This document shows positions 24,434 through 33,527 of a stretch of 64,000 nucleotides of DNA, in pieces (the first letter of the stretch is position 1; each line of letters starts with the position of its first letter). The stretch covers positions 1,116,001 to 1,180,000 of the forward strand of contig CAWBVZ010000012.1 in assembly GCA_963792385.1 (NCBI GenBank), given 5' to 3'. The notes beneath the pieces were generated by a model. The model made no database searches and was not told where the DNA came from. It saw only the letters and a program-made list of their open reading frames with translations. A program made the position numbers and the translations under genes. This DNA comes from DASSUW01 sp963792385 (GTDB taxonomy: Bacteria > Actinomycetota > Thermoleophilia > Solirubrobacterales > Solirubrobacteraceae).

Positions 24434-24751
24434 TCAAAAGATCGGCTCCACCGTGTCCAGAAGCGCGAGAGCCTCCTCGATCGAATACGTCGCATGGATC
24501 CTCACGGTGTTCCACTGCATGAGGCGACTCTGGAGGGCGAAGTCCCTGACGGGATCGATGGCGTTTGCCTCGACCACGGCGAGGATGATGTGGTCGGGGC
24601 CGAAGATGCGCAGCGTGACGATGTTGACGCCGAGCTGCTCGGCGAGTTGAGGGATCTGGCCGGCACCCTCTTTCAGTATCTGCCGCGTCTGAGCGTTGGA
24701 AGTCGGGCAGAGGTCCGGCGGGTGCTCGGCGGTGACGGCGAAGGTTGCCAT
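24434..24751 (-). CDS. Conserved small protein (AEHxPDLCPTSNAxTR type)
   Basis: The product has 105 residues. The N-terminal strand carries FAVTAEHPPDLCPTSNAQTR. A helix ending QLAEQLGVNIV, a strand HIILAVVEAN, then SRLMQWNTVRIHATYSIEEA and a terminal EPIF follow. The pattern is that of small dimeric alpha/beta (ferredoxin-fold) proteins related to GYD/DUF3303 families, function unknown. A strong AGGAGG Shine-Dalgarno sits 5 nt upstream, inside the last codons of the preceding gene. It is the third gene behind SBP56. Confidence 0.7.
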   Translation of the reverse strand: MATFAVTAEHPPDLCPTSNAQTRQILKEGAGQIPQLAEQLGVNIVTLRIFGPDHIILAVVEANAIDPVRDFALQSRLMQWNTVRIHATYSIEEALALLDTVEPIF

Positions 24752-24753
24752 GA

Positions 24754-24918
24754 CTACCTCCTTTTGACAGTCGGCTGTGGGCGAGAGCGCATGCGACGTG
24801 CGCGGGCACGCAAAGTCGCGGACGCGGCCCCGAGCGTCAGGAGAAGTGCCGGGGTGATCGCGGTGAGCATCTCCTCGATGGGAAATCCGCCGACGTGGGC
24901 GAGCGGCACGGGGATCAC
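24754..24918 (-). CDS. 54-aa membrane peptide, HxGGxPxEE motif
   Basis: The GTG at 24918 overlaps the SBP56 stop as GTGA. The product begins with PVPLAHVGGFPIEE, continues into a hydrophobic helix (MLTAITPALLLTLGAASATL) and ends in a strongly basic tail. Its final codons AAA-AGG-AGG-TAG double as the Shine-Dalgarno of the next gene, so it is locked into the operon. I recall similar HxGGxPxEE mini-proteins near actinobacterial metal/redox genes, function unknown. It is easily missed because it is short. Confidence 0.65.
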   Translation of the reverse strand: MIPVPLAHVGGFPIEEMLTAITPALLLTLGAASATLRARARRMRSRPQPTVKRR

Positions 24919-26252
24919 TGGAAGATCTCGGTCGTGCAGTCGCCGCCCTGGAGGCGAACCTCGTGGGCTCGGGCCGGGCCGGCGGGGCGGTCGTGGAAGT
25001 CGACAAAGAAGTCGCCGTCGACCTCCATCCCGCCCGCAGGGTTGCAGTTGACGCGCAGCAGCCACGAACGGAGCCCGGGGTAGAACTGGTTGTCCCAGGT
25101 GGAGTAGAGCGAGTTGCTGACGTAGAGGCGGCGGCCGTCGAGCGAGAGCTGGAGCATCTGCGGGCCGCCGTGGAGCTCGCGCCCGACGTCGGACGGCCGG
25201 CCGAGGACGCCGCCGAGCTGGAGTTGCGCGGTAAGCCGCGGGTGGGCGGGGTCGGTGATGTCGTACTGGCGCAGATCGCCGTGCAGCCAGTTGGAGAAGT
25301 ACAGGAAGCGGTCGTCCATCGAGACGACGAGGTCGCTGATCACGCTGGGGACGGGGAACGGCCAGCCGTCCTGCTCGACGCTGTCGACGGCGATCACCTG
25401 CTCGGCGCGGTAGGAGCCGTTCGCGCGGTGGAAGCGCCACATCGTGGAGGAGAGCGCGGCGCCGACGAAACCCTGGTCGGCGTCGGGGTCGTGCAGCCAG
25501 CGCACCTCGAAGGGGAGGAGCCCGGTGTCGCCGAGCTCGATGGTCTGCTCGAGCCGGCGCTCGGCGAGGTTCCAGAAGTGCAAGCGGCTGCCGTAGCGCC
25601 CGGCGGCGACGTCGTCGAGGTCGAAGCCCGGCTCGTACGCGTTGGGCTCGCCGAACTCCGAGGACGCCAGCACGTTCTGTCGCGGCTGATACCAGAAGTC
25701 GTAGTTGAACTGCGGGTGCAGCCCGCCGTCCTCCCAGCGGCCCTTGACGTCGAACGTGCACGCGTCCAGCACGGCAAAGCCGCAGGCGCCGTGGCCGTCG
25801 GCGTCGCCGAGCATGCTGATGACGATGTTCTCGCCGGGCATGCAGTGCACGGTGTGCGGGCGTGTGAGTCCGGTGGCGCGGACGAGCTCGTCGCGCTCGA
25901 TCACCTTCTCGATCCGTGGGGCCCGTGGGTCGTCGGTCACGTCGAGCACGTGGATGCGTGAGGACCGAAAGCCCGGAACGATCAGGTGAGAGCGGTCGGG
26001 CCCGTGGCAGGCGGAGCTGCAGCGGTTCCAGCCGAAGTGGTGCAGCTCGTCGCCGAGGTTGGGCATCGGCGTCTCGTGGACGATCCGGCCGTCCTCGGCA
26101 TCCACGACGGCGAGGAAATCCGGCTTCTCCACGCCGGTACCCGCGTGTAGGCAGGCGAGATAGAGGAACTCCTCCGGCGGCGCCTCGCGCGCCTCCGCGG
26201 GTGACGCGTAGAACGACGCCGCGCTGCCTTGCTGGTCGCGCTCGCTCGCCAT
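24915..26252 (-). CDS. Selenium-binding protein SBP56 / methanethiol oxidase family
   Basis: The 445-residue product is a beta-propeller of the SBP56 family. Diagnostic features are ELHHFGWNRCSSACHG (about residues 69-84) with the HH pair and the reactive Cys, TRPHTVHCMPGENIVIS, GLHPQFNYDFWYQPRQN, SDLVVSMDDRFLYFSNWLHG and a near-terminal LYVSNSLYSTWDNQFYP. Characterised relatives oxidise methanethiol using copper and the conserved Cys. The usual CSSC spacing is CSSAC here. No signal peptide is seen. It heads SBP56, membrane peptide, CPTSNA protein and SRPBCC genes and follows DUF1059. Confidence 0.88.
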   Translation of the reverse strand: MASERDQQGSAASFYASPAEAREAPPEEFLYLACLHAGTGVEKPDFLAVVDAEDGRIVHETPMPNLGDELHHFGWNRCSSACHGPDRSHLIVPGFRSSRIHVLDVTDDPRAPRIEKVIERDELVRATGLTRPHTVHCMPGENIVISMLGDADGHGACGFAVLDACTFDVKGRWEDGGLHPQFNYDFWYQPRQNVLASSEFGEPNAYEPGFDLDDVAAGRYGSRLHFWNLAERRLEQTIELGDTGLLPFEVRWLHDPDADQGFVGAALSSTMWRFHRANGSYRAEQVIAVDSVEQDGWPFPVPSVISDLVVSMDDRFLYFSNWLHGDLRQYDITDPAHPRLTAQLQLGGVLGRPSDVGRELHGGPQMLQLSLDGRRLYVSNSLYSTWDNQFYPGLRSWLLRVNCNPAGGMEVDGDFFVDFHDRPAGPARAHEVRLQGGDCTTEIFQ

Positions 26253-26296
26253 CGGGGACTCCTTGCGCTTGCGGCCGGGCGAGCGAGCGAGCGACG

Positions 26297-26458
26297 CTAC
26301 TCGACGACCTCGATCAGGGCGACGATTTCGTCGCGCGTGATCCGGGTGGCAAGTTGCGGATGGTCGCTGCGCAGATGCTCAAGCGTGAGGTCGACGACCT
26401 CATCCTCGGTCTCGCCGCGGACGATCTGGCCGCACTCGCATGTGATCTGCCTGGCCAT
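26297..26458 (-). CDS. DUF1059 family small protein
   Basis: The 53-residue product starts MARQITCECGQIVRGETEDE and ends with RITRDEIVALIEVVE. It has the C-x-C-G N terminus and acidic helix typical of DUF1059, a family of unknown function. ATG 26458 is chosen because the family starts there. It lies 44 nt upstream of SBP56 on the same strand and is probably the first gene of that operon, divergent from the SARP-type regulator. Confidence 0.75.
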   Translation of the reverse strand: MARQITCECGQIVRGETEDEVVDLTLEHLRSDHPQLATRITRDEIVALIEVVE

Positions 26459-26501
26459 GGATTGGTATCGAGGGCGATTGTCGGGTCCCGGCCTTTCACG
26501 T

Positions 26502-27287
26502 ATGTTGGCTGAAACGTTGGAGCGAAGGTTGGAGCGCGCCGACAACACCTACGTGCAGCTCTGCGGGCGCTTCGTGGTGGAGCTCCACGGCCGCCGCGTC
26601 GACCAGCGCTTCCCAAGCCGGCAGGGTCGGGCCCTGTTTGCGTACCTCGTGCTCCAGCGGCCGCGCGACGTCAGCCGCGACGAGTTGATCGAAGCGATCT
26701 GGTCCCGCGCCCTCCCGACCAACCATGCTGCTGCGCTCACCGTGCTCCTGTCAAAGCTGCGCGCCGCCGTGGGAGCGGATGTCCTCGCCGGTCGCGGCAG
26801 CGTGCACGTCGCCCTGCCGCCCGGCACCCGGGTTGATGTCGAGCAGGCGCTCGCCGCCCTGCATCGCGCCGAGTCGGCCGTCGTGCAAGGCGAGTGGGTC
26901 CGCGCCTGGAGCGCCGCCCTCTGCGCCCGGTACGTGACCGAGCGCGCATTGCTGCCGGATCACGACCTTCCGTGGCTGGACGCGTGGCGGCGACGCCTTG
27001 ACGAAGCGCGCGACAGCGCGCTAGAAGCCTATGCCGCCGCGTGCCTGGGGCTCGGCGGCACCGAGGTCGCCGGCGCCGAGCGCGCAGCGCGACGCCTGCT
27101 GGAGCGCAACCCACTGCGCGAGACCGGCTATGGCCTGCTCATGCAGGCCCTCGCCGCCCGTGGCAACGTGGCCGAGGGCCTTCGCGTATACGAGCACGCG
27201 CGGACGGTGCTCCGCGACGAGCTCGGCATCCCGCCAGGCCCCGCACTCCATGAGATCCACGCGACACTGCTCGGCCGCTGCGGGTGA
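26502..27287 (+). CDS. SARP-type (winged-helix plus BTAD) transcriptional regulator
   Basis: The product has 261 residues. The N-terminal OmpR-type winged helix spans about residues 12-105 (QLCGRFVVELHGRRV, DVSRDELIEAIWSRALPTNH, ALTVLLSKLRAAVGAD). A bacterial transcriptional activation domain about 110-255 follows, with LLERNPLRETGYGLLMQALA and VYEHARTVLRDELGIPPGPA. It is a short SARP without ATPase. The gap to the divergent DUF1059 start is only 43 nt, so it very likely controls the DUF1059-SBP56 operon; the signal is unknown. Confidence 0.82.
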   Translation: MLAETLERRLERADNTYVQLCGRFVVELHGRRVDQRFPSRQGRALFAYLVLQRPRDVSRDELIEAIWSRALPTNHAAALTVLLSKLRAAVGADVLAGRGSVHVALPPGTRVDVEQALAALHRAESAVVQGEWVRAWSAALCARYVTERALLPDHDLPWLDAWRRRLDEARDSALEAYAAACLGLGGTEVAGAERAARRLLERNPLRETGYGLLMQALAARGNVAEGLRVYEHARTVLRDELGIPPGPALHEIHATLLGRCG

Positions 27288-27367
27288 GGCGCGGGAACGA
27301 CACGATTGCCGCGATTCCCGCGCAGCCGCACGATCCGCTCGTCGCCTGCGTTGGTCGAAACAATCAG

Positions 27368-27498
27368 CTTCCTGTTCGGCCTCGCGAAGCGACGCAAAAT
27401 CCGAAACACGCGCTGTTTCGGGCCTGCTCAGAACGACTTTTGAACCTGTCTCCCCGATAAAGCGGAAGGAAAAGGCTGCAAATGCAGGCCTTTTCTGT
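27368..27498 (+). repeat. Dispersed intergenic repeat, copy F
   Basis: The sequence runs CTTCCTGTTCGGCCTCGCGA, then AGCGACGCAAAATCCGAAACACG. It continues to TTTTGAACCTGTCTCCCCGA (27438-27457, tRNA-Pro-3'-like), AAGCGGAAGG, and the terminator-like stem AAAAGGCTGC/GCAGGCCTTTT (27470-27494). The first CCGAAACACG box is degenerate. It lies between the SARP gene and the convergent aldehyde dehydrogenase gene, where the hairpin could terminate both. Confidence 0.72.
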
Positions 27499-27561
27499 GT
27501 CAGGGCCGACGAATCAGTGCTTCCGAGTGGTCGACTTCGCGGCAGTCGGCGGGGTGGGCCG

Positions 27562-29151
27562 CTACCGCCGGCGGCGCCCCAGGCGGCGACCCCAGTCACG
27601 TGCGAACAGAAAGCGAGTGACGCGCAGGAAGAGCTTGCCTTTGAGGGCGGTGTAGGGGTACCAGAGGAGCTCCGACTTGGGGGCCAGCCGCGTTTCGGTG
27701 ATCGACTGCGGGCGGCAGTACTTGCGAATCCCGTGTGCGCCACCGAGCCGCGCGCCGACGCCGGACTCCTTCCAGCCACCCTGAGGCATCCCGATCGCGT
27801 TGAGGTTCACGAACATGTCGTTGACGTTGACCGCGCCGACCTCCAGGCGCCCGGCGACCTGCTCGCCGCGGGCGCGATCGCGAGTCCAGACGCTGGCCGA
27901 CAACCCGTAACTCGAGTCGTTCGCGAACCGAATCGCCTCCTCCACGTCTTTGACCTTCATCACCGGTAGCGTCGGGCCGAAGGTCTCCTCGCGCATGCAG
28001 CTCATCGACTGATCGACGTCCACGAGCACGGTGGGCTCGAAGAACGCCCCCCGCACGTCTGCGCGCTTGCCGCCGACCAGTGCACGTGCGCCGTTCGCCA
28101 GCGCCTCGGACACGTGCCGCTCAACGATGGCGAGCTGCGCCTGGCTGGAAAGCGACCCGATGTCGGCGTCGAAGCGCGTGCTGCCGGGGCGCTGGCGCAG
28201 GCCGCGCACGCGCCCGGCCACCATCGCGACAAACTCGTCGTAGACCGGCTCCTCGACGAATACGCGCTCAACCGAGGTGCACGTCTGGCCGCTGTTGAAC
28301 ATGGCGCCCCAGACCGCGGCGTTCGCCGCCCGCTCGAGATCGGCGTCGGTGAGCACGATCATCGCGTCCTTGCCCCCGAGCTCGAGGCTGTACGGGATCA
28401 GCCGCTCGGCGGCGCGCTGCGCGATCTTCCTGCCGGTGCGCGTGGACCCGGTGAACTGGATGAAGTCGGCCTCGTCCACCAGCGCGGAACCGGTCCCTCC
28501 GGAGCCGGTCAGGCACTCCAGCACTCCCGGAGCGCCCACATCCTCGCGCCAGCCGCGCACGATCTCGCGCGTGGTGAGCGGGGTGAGCTCAGACGGCTTG
28601 ATGGCGACCGCCGCGCCGGCCAACAACGCGGGCACCGCATCGGCCAGGGCGAGCAGGACGGGGTTGTTCCAGGGGCAGATGACCCCGACGACCGGGTACG
28701 GCCGGAAAGCGATCGTGAGCTTCGTGCTGGCGGTCAGCAGGTTGTGCGGTCGCGGATGCGAGTCGGCCAGGAACTTCTCGGCGCGCTTTCGGTAGTACTC
28801 GAGCAAGTCGATCGCGAACGGAACCTCCAGAGTGGCCTCCTGCCACGGCTTTCCCGTCTCCCGCTGGAGCAGCTCCGCGACGCGCTCATCGTTGTCGAAC
28901 AGCCAGTCACGCAGGCGTCCGACCCACTGACCTCGGCCGGTCGGTCCGAGCGCCTCCCACGCCGGCTGGTTGCCCCGCAGTCGCCCGACGGCGGCGCGCA
29001 CCTCCTCGGCGCCCTGATCCGGCAGGGAGGCGATCACGCAGCCATCCGCGGGCGACCTCACCTCAAAGCCCGGGGCAGGCTGCGGGCCGTTCCCCGACGG
29101 CCGCGCTGCGTTCTCGTTAGCACCCTTGGACGTCATCTCGGGGTCGCTCAC
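27562..29151 (-). CDS. Aldehyde dehydrogenase (succinate-semialdehyde type)
   Basis: The 529-residue product has PWNNPVLLALADAVPALLAG, the NAD-binding FTGSTRTGRKIAQRAA and the general base in SLELGGKDAMIVL (Glu about 256). The catalytic Cys lies in FNSGQTCTSVERV (about residue 290), and ETFGPTLPVMKVKDVEEAI is also present. The sequence is closest in style to NAD(P)-dependent succinate-semialdehyde or broad aliphatic aldehyde dehydrogenases. The C terminus carries an extra hydrophobic/basic tail (KLFLRVTRFLFARDWGRRLG), possibly a membrane-association helix. It stands alone on its strand. Confidence 0.88.
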   Translation of the reverse strand: MSDPEMTSKGANENAARPSGNGPQPAPGFEVRSPADGCVIASLPDQGAEEVRAAVGRLRGNQPAWEALGPTGRGQWVGRLRDWLFDNDERVAELLQRETGKPWQEATLEVPFAIDLLEYYRKRAEKFLADSHPRPHNLLTASTKLTIAFRPYPVVGVICPWNNPVLLALADAVPALLAGAAVAIKPSELTPLTTREIVRGWREDVGAPGVLECLTGSGGTGSALVDEADFIQFTGSTRTGRKIAQRAAERLIPYSLELGGKDAMIVLTDADLERAANAAVWGAMFNSGQTCTSVERVFVEEPVYDEFVAMVAGRVRGLRQRPGSTRFDADIGSLSSQAQLAIVERHVSEALANGARALVGGKRADVRGAFFEPTVLVDVDQSMSCMREETFGPTLPVMKVKDVEEAIRFANDSSYGLSASVWTRDRARGEQVAGRLEVGAVNVNDMFVNLNAIGMPQGGWKESGVGARLGGAHGIRKYCRPQSITETRLAPKSELLWYPYTALKGKLFLRVTRFLFARDWGRRLGRRRR

Positions 29152-29477
29152 CTCCTATCAGCGTTCGAGTCATCTCGTCGACTACGTGGTCAGGAAACGA
29201 CCGACCTCGTCGACGGTAAGGGACAAACGTTCGTAACGAGGAACACCGGATCGATCTCGCCGACCGCAGCGCGAACCCGATCGAGCCGGAGCCGTGCACG
29301 GTCGAGGCCACTCACCGCTCGCAGCATGCCACGCCCGCGCATGCTCCGACCCCGGGCTCGCTACCGGACGCGGTGAGCGTTGGGCGTGAACCCCCGTCGA
29401 GCGCGGCCAACACGATGAGTCGCACAAGGTCAACGACATCTGTGCGCTCGCGGGGAGCGGATGCCGTGGCGCCGTCA
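29152..29477. other. 326-bp gap without a supportable gene
   Basis: No frame here has a credible start or family resemblance and no tRNA or strong hairpin is seen. It should hold the promoter of the aldehyde dehydrogenase and the end of the flavoprotein operon. Confidence 0.35.
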
Positions 29478-30881
29478 TCAAACCGCCGGGTCGATGTTGT
29501 GGTTGAGGCGGAAGAGGTTGTCCGGGTCGTAGCGCCGTTTGAGAGCGGCGAGCCGCTCGTAGTTGGGGCCGTAGGCCTGGCGGACGCGGTCGTAGTCATC
29601 GGCCGGCAGGTAGTTGGTATACGAGCGGTCGGCCGTGTACGGCGCCAGCGCGTCGAAGGTCTCGCGCGCCCACGCGATGCCCGCCTGACTCTGGGCGGGA
29701 TCGCTCCACTGCGAGATCAGCAACAGATTGAAGCCCGGCTCCCGATGCGGGTAGGCCGTCGCCGTCGAGGGAACGCGTGTCACCGCGCCGTGAAAGTCCT
29801 CGACCGCGATCGCGCACAGCGCGCTCGGCGAACGCTCGAACGCGCTCGCCATCACCGCGACCGCCGGATCCGACAGCTCGGAGAAGAACGCCGACTTCCA
29901 GTAGCCGAGCAGACCCGCCGGCGACAGCCAGTCGACGCCGGTGTTCACGGCGGGGTACGGCATGCGCTGGATCATGTCCGCGGCCGGTGAGCCGAACCTG
30001 CGCAGCGCGAGCACGTCGCTCTCGGCCCGGTCGGCGTCGTCGCCCGCGTGGCAAACCGCGATCCCGCACAGCTTCGCCCCGGATCCATCCGGTGCGTGCA
30101 CGAATACGGCCTGCGTGGAAAGCTCGTCCGGAAGGTCGGCGGCGAACTCGCGGTAGAACGAGAACAGCTGCGGCGCCGCCGAGAGCGGATGCAGCACCGG
30201 ACCGCCGAGCACGCTGGCGACCGGATGCGTGCGGTACTCGAACGAGGTCACGACGCCGAAGTTGCCGCCGCCTCCGCGGAGCGCCCAGAACAGATCGCGA
30301 TCGCCGTCCTCACTCGCGGTGACGACCTCGCCCGAGGCGAGCACCACCTCGGCCGACAGCAGGTTGTCGACGGCCAACCCGTACTTGCCCATCAACCACG
30401 CGATCCCGCCCCCGAGCGTGAGACCCGCAATCCCCGTCGTGGAGACGACGCCGCTGGGAGTCGCGAGCCCGAACGCACCGGTGGCGCGATCGAGCTCGCC
30501 GACCGTGACGCCGGCCTGCGCCCGGACCGTCGAACGGACCGGGTCGACGTGGATCCCCTTCATCAGCGAGAGATCGATCATCAGCCCACCGTCAGTGACC
30601 GCCCTTCCGGCGACGTTGTGGCCGCCGCCGCGCACCGAGATCTCGAGCCCCTCGCTTCGGCCGGACCTGACCGCGTCCACGACGTCCGCCGTGTGCAAAC
30701 ACCGCGCGATGATCGCGGGGTGCCTGTCAATCAGTCCGTTGTGGACGCGGCGGACCGCGTCGTAACCCGGGTCTCCCGGAGCAAGGACCGGCCCCGACAA
30801 CGCCTCGCCGAGCGACTCGACGGCACCGTCAATCGTCACGTCCGACATCTCGCTCACTTCCTTGACATCGCTCTTCGTCAT
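29478..30881 (-). CDS. FAD-linked oxidoreductase (berberine-bridge/6-hydroxynicotine-oxidase-like)
   Basis: The product has 467 residues. The PCMH-type FAD domain includes ISVRGGGHNVAG (about residues 80-91) with the His used for covalent FAD attachment. GGLMIDLSLMKGI and GLTLGGGIAWLMGKYGLAVD follow. The BBE C-terminal domain ends YDPDNLFRLNHNIDP. The second covalent Cys of bicovalent members is not evident at the expected position. ATG 30881 overlaps the methyltransferase stop as ATGA, so the two enzymes are co-translated and may modify the same small molecule. Confidence 0.87.
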   Translation of the reverse strand: MTKSDVKEVSEMSDVTIDGAVESLGEALSGPVLAPGDPGYDAVRRVHNGLIDRHPAIIARCLHTADVVDAVRSGRSEGLEISVRGGGHNVAGRAVTDGGLMIDLSLMKGIHVDPVRSTVRAQAGVTVGELDRATGAFGLATPSGVVSTTGIAGLTLGGGIAWLMGKYGLAVDNLLSAEVVLASGEVVTASEDGDRDLFWALRGGGGNFGVVTSFEYRTHPVASVLGGPVLHPLSAAPQLFSFYREFAADLPDELSTQAVFVHAPDGSGAKLCGIAVCHAGDDADRAESDVLALRRFGSPAADMIQRMPYPAVNTGVDWLSPAGLLGYWKSAFFSELSDPAVAVMASAFERSPSALCAIAVEDFHGAVTRVPSTATAYPHREPGFNLLLISQWSDPAQSQAGIAWARETFDALAPYTADRSYTNYLPADDYDRVRQAYGPNYERLAALKRRYDPDNLFRLNHNIDPAV

Positions 30882-31696
30882 TCCACGCGGCCCCAGCACT
30901 GCAGAAGCGTGAAGGTCGTGCCCCAGCGGCCGGGCTCCTGTAGCTCGACCTCGCCCTCGTGGCGAAGCCGCCCTAGCTCGTCGGCGCTCACCAGGCCAAG
31001 CAGCCGCTTCTCCAAGGCCGTGGCGAACTGCAGCGGCAGGCGCAGGTAGGGGTGACCCGGGGGAAGCGCCACCACTTCCGCCCTGACGTTCCCCTCGATG
31101 CCGAACTCCCGCAGCAGGTGGAGGTGGTTACGCCCCGCCTTCCAGTCCCCGCCACTCACCAGGAACGCCTCCTCGATCAGCTCGATCAGCCGCTCGAGGG
31201 CGGGCGCGGGAGGGTTGTAGTGCCAGGAGCCCGTGTCCGGGTCCTCTAGCACGATGGTGCCGCCCGGGCGAGCGAGCCTCACGTAGGTCTGCATCTGCTC
31301 GTGGGCGCGCCCGAGGGGGCAGATCTCGGCGCGCGCGTGGACGAGGTCGAACGAGTCCGGCTCGAGCTCGGTTGCGAAGAGGTCGTCCTTGACGAGGCCG
31401 ACGTTCTGGAGGCCCACCTCGGTCGCGAACCGATCGGCGGCGGTGAGCATCGCCTCGTCGATGTCGGTGCCCGTCACCTCGCCGTCGGGGCCGACCCACT
31501 CGCTCAATACCCGGAGCCATCCGTGAACGCCGCAACCGACGTCAAGGGCGCGGCTCCCGACCCCGCCGCCGATCTCCTCGAGCAATCGCCGACCGCTCGG
31601 CTCCAAGACCCGGGACTGAAGCTGCAGTCGCTCGAGTTCTGAGGCCTGTCCGGCCAGCAGGTATTCGTCGTTTTCGCTTGGCTGTGTAGTAGACAT
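30878..31696 (-). CDS. SAM-dependent methyltransferase
   Basis: The product has 272 residues from ATG 31696. It has motif I ALDVGCGVHGWLRVLSEWVG, the acidic VTGTDIDEAMLTAA, DLFATELEPDSFDLVHARAE and LARPGGTIVLEDPDTGSWHY. A long helical C-terminal part with an HPYLRLPLQFATALEKRLLG segment follows. The fold is class I, of the UbiE/small-molecule type; substrate unknown. It is translationally coupled to the flavoprotein. A TPR-LuxR regulator gene lies just upstream on the same strand and may control the pair. Confidence 0.82.
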   Translation of the reverse strand: MSTTQPSENDEYLLAGQASELERLQLQSRVLEPSGRRLLEEIGGGVGSRALDVGCGVHGWLRVLSEWVGPDGEVTGTDIDEAMLTAADRFATEVGLQNVGLVKDDLFATELEPDSFDLVHARAEICPLGRAHEQMQTYVRLARPGGTIVLEDPDTGSWHYNPPAPALERLIELIEEAFLVSGGDWKAGRNHLHLLREFGIEGNVRAEVVALPPGHPYLRLPLQFATALEKRLLGLVSADELGRLRHEGEVELQEPGRWGTTFTLLQCWGRVE

Positions 31697-31823
31697 CGTT
31701 CGGCTCCTTGCTGCGCTCGGGTGAGGGAGCCGAGTATCGGCGCGCGGCGGATCGGTGTCTTCGCCTGAACGAGCCAACTCTTGGGCGTGGCCTGTTGAGG
31801 CCATGCGGGCAAGGCACGTGGCC

Positions 31824-33494
31824 TTACAGCAGCTTCAGCCGGTGCGCCTCCGTCACCGCGGCAGCCCGCGAGGAGCAGCCCAACCTGACGTACGCGTTCT
31901 GAAGGTGGCGGTGGACGGTGTGTCTGCTGAGCACGAGGCGCTTCGCGATCTGGGCGTCCGTGAGACCCTGCGAGACCAGCCGCACGACCTCGAGCTGGCG
32001 GCGAGTGAGCAGCTCATCGCATGGCACGGTGGGCGTGGGCGCCGCCAGAGCCCCAAGGGCACCGATCAGCTCCCGCGCTCGGGCCGCTTCGGCAGTCGCC
32101 CCGATCTCGTCTAGACGCTCGAGCGCCAGCACCGCTTCCCGCGTGGCTGCGTCCTCGCGACCCGACGCGGCGAGCACCCGCGCGAGCGCGAGCCGCGCCC
32201 GCGCGAGTTCGAAAGCGGCCCCGCTCGTGGCGAACAGATGGACGGCTTCCTCGAGCTTCGCACGCGCGGTCTGATCGTCGCCCGCGGCTGCCGCTACGAG
32301 TCCCTCGCAGAAGCGCGCCGTCGCATGTAGTGGACGCGTTCCCACCGCCTCCGCGATCGAGCGCAGCTCCGAGAGGTGAGCAGCGGCTACGTCGGTCTCA
32401 CCCGCGGCCGCCTTGGCCCTCACCATCACCTCCACTGGAGCCAGTCGCAGAGTCCTGTTTTGCTCCGGGACGCGTCGAAGGACCGGCTCGAGCAGATCAC
32501 TGGCCGCCGACGTATCGCCAAGGTCGAGGGACATGTCGGCCAGCACCACCGGCGTGAGCGCGTTGCCCTCGGCTCGACGGAGGAGCTCCTGCGCTTCGGC
32601 AAATCGCCCCTGCCGGCGGTGCAAATCCGCTAGCCGCACGATGGCCAGGCCGCTCCAGGTCGGCCGCTGCGCGGCGAGGTACTCCGTCGCCTCGGTGAGC
32701 TCGCGCTCGGCCTCGGCCCAGCGCCCCTGCCACGTCAACACCGCCCCGTAGTGGGCCTTACAGGCCCCGGTGACGAAGTTGATCCTCATCCTGTCGCCGA
32801 ACTGCTTGACCTTGCCGCACCACTCCCCAGCGCGCTCGTAGTCGCGCACGCGCTCGCACGCGTTGAGCAACAGGCAACAGGTCCACCCCGCGGGCACGAT
32901 CTCCTCGTACTCACCCGCCAGCGCCGCCGCCGCGGCCTCGTCGAGGCAGCCCATGCCGGCCTCGGTCTCGCCTTCGGTCACGAGCGCGACGCCCTCGACG
33001 GACAGCGCGAACATCTCCAGCGATACCACGCCGAGCCGGCGGCCGAGTTCCCGCGCGCGGACGCCGAGCTCTCGCGCCTTCGGCTGATCGCCCTCCCCGA
33101 TCGCCGTGTAGCCCAGCAGCGCGTCGAGCCACCCGTGCTCCGCACAGAGCTCGGCCCCCTCGAGGATGCGGGCCGCGCGCCGGAACCAGCCGCTGGCGAT
33201 CGCGCGCTCGCCGCGAAGCACCATGTGATCGTTGGCGAGCCAGATTGCCAACATCCCGGCCCGCCGCACCTCTCCCTCCCGGCGGCAAAGCCGGTAGGCG
33301 CGCTCGCGCGCCTCGAGGCAGATTGGCACGTCCTCGACCCACCACGCAGCCCAGCTCAACCCCTCCAGCGCCTCGACCGTCTCGCGAACCTCGAGCTCCC
33401 GCTCGAAGACGGCCCGCGCCTCCTCCCAGTCTCCCCGCGCGAGCGCCGCTTCGCCATCCCGGACCCGCCCGCTCGACGACGAGATCTCAGCCAT
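31824..33494 (-). CDS. LuxR-family regulator with TPR-like repeats (no ATPase domain)
   Basis: The product has 556 residues from ATG 33494 (MAEISSSSG). It has no Walker motifs. Instead it is a series of helical repeats, for example ALARGDWEEARAVFEREL, YTAIGEGDQPKARELGVRA and LHRRQGRFAEAQELLRRAE. A C-terminal LuxR helix-turn-helix follows (LLTRRQLEVVRLVSQGLTDA, then QIAKRLVLSRHTVHRHLQN). The frame stays open another 756 nt upstream, but that part crosses a repeat and the neighbouring gene and is not used. It precedes the methyltransferase-flavoprotein operon by 127 nt. Confidence 0.85.
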   Translation of the reverse strand: MAEISSSSGRVRDGEAALARGDWEEARAVFERELEVRETVEALEGLSWAAWWVEDVPICLEARERAYRLCRREGEVRRAGMLAIWLANDHMVLRGERAIASGWFRRAARILEGAELCAEHGWLDALLGYTAIGEGDQPKARELGVRARELGRRLGVVSLEMFALSVEGVALVTEGETEAGMGCLDEAAAAALAGEYEEIVPAGWTCCLLLNACERVRDYERAGEWCGKVKQFGDRMRINFVTGACKAHYGAVLTWQGRWAEAERELTEATEYLAAQRPTWSGLAIVRLADLHRRQGRFAEAQELLRRAEGNALTPVVLADMSLDLGDTSAASDLLEPVLRRVPEQNRTLRLAPVEVMVRAKAAAGETDVAAAHLSELRSIAEAVGTRPLHATARFCEGLVAAAAGDDQTARAKLEEAVHLFATSGAAFELARARLALARVLAASGREDAATREAVLALERLDEIGATAEAARARELIGALGALAAPTPTVPCDELLTRRQLEVVRLVSQGLTDAQIAKRLVLSRHTVHRHLQNAYVRLGCSSRAAAVTEAHRLKLL

Positions 33495-33527
33495 GTGCGA
33501 ACACACTAGTCCCGGCTGTCTACACAT

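Noticed and set aside
24437..24809. Longer N terminus for the SRPBCC protein
   Set aside because: It would read the two preceding operon genes in the wrong frame; the coupled start at 24431/24437 fits the domain boundary.
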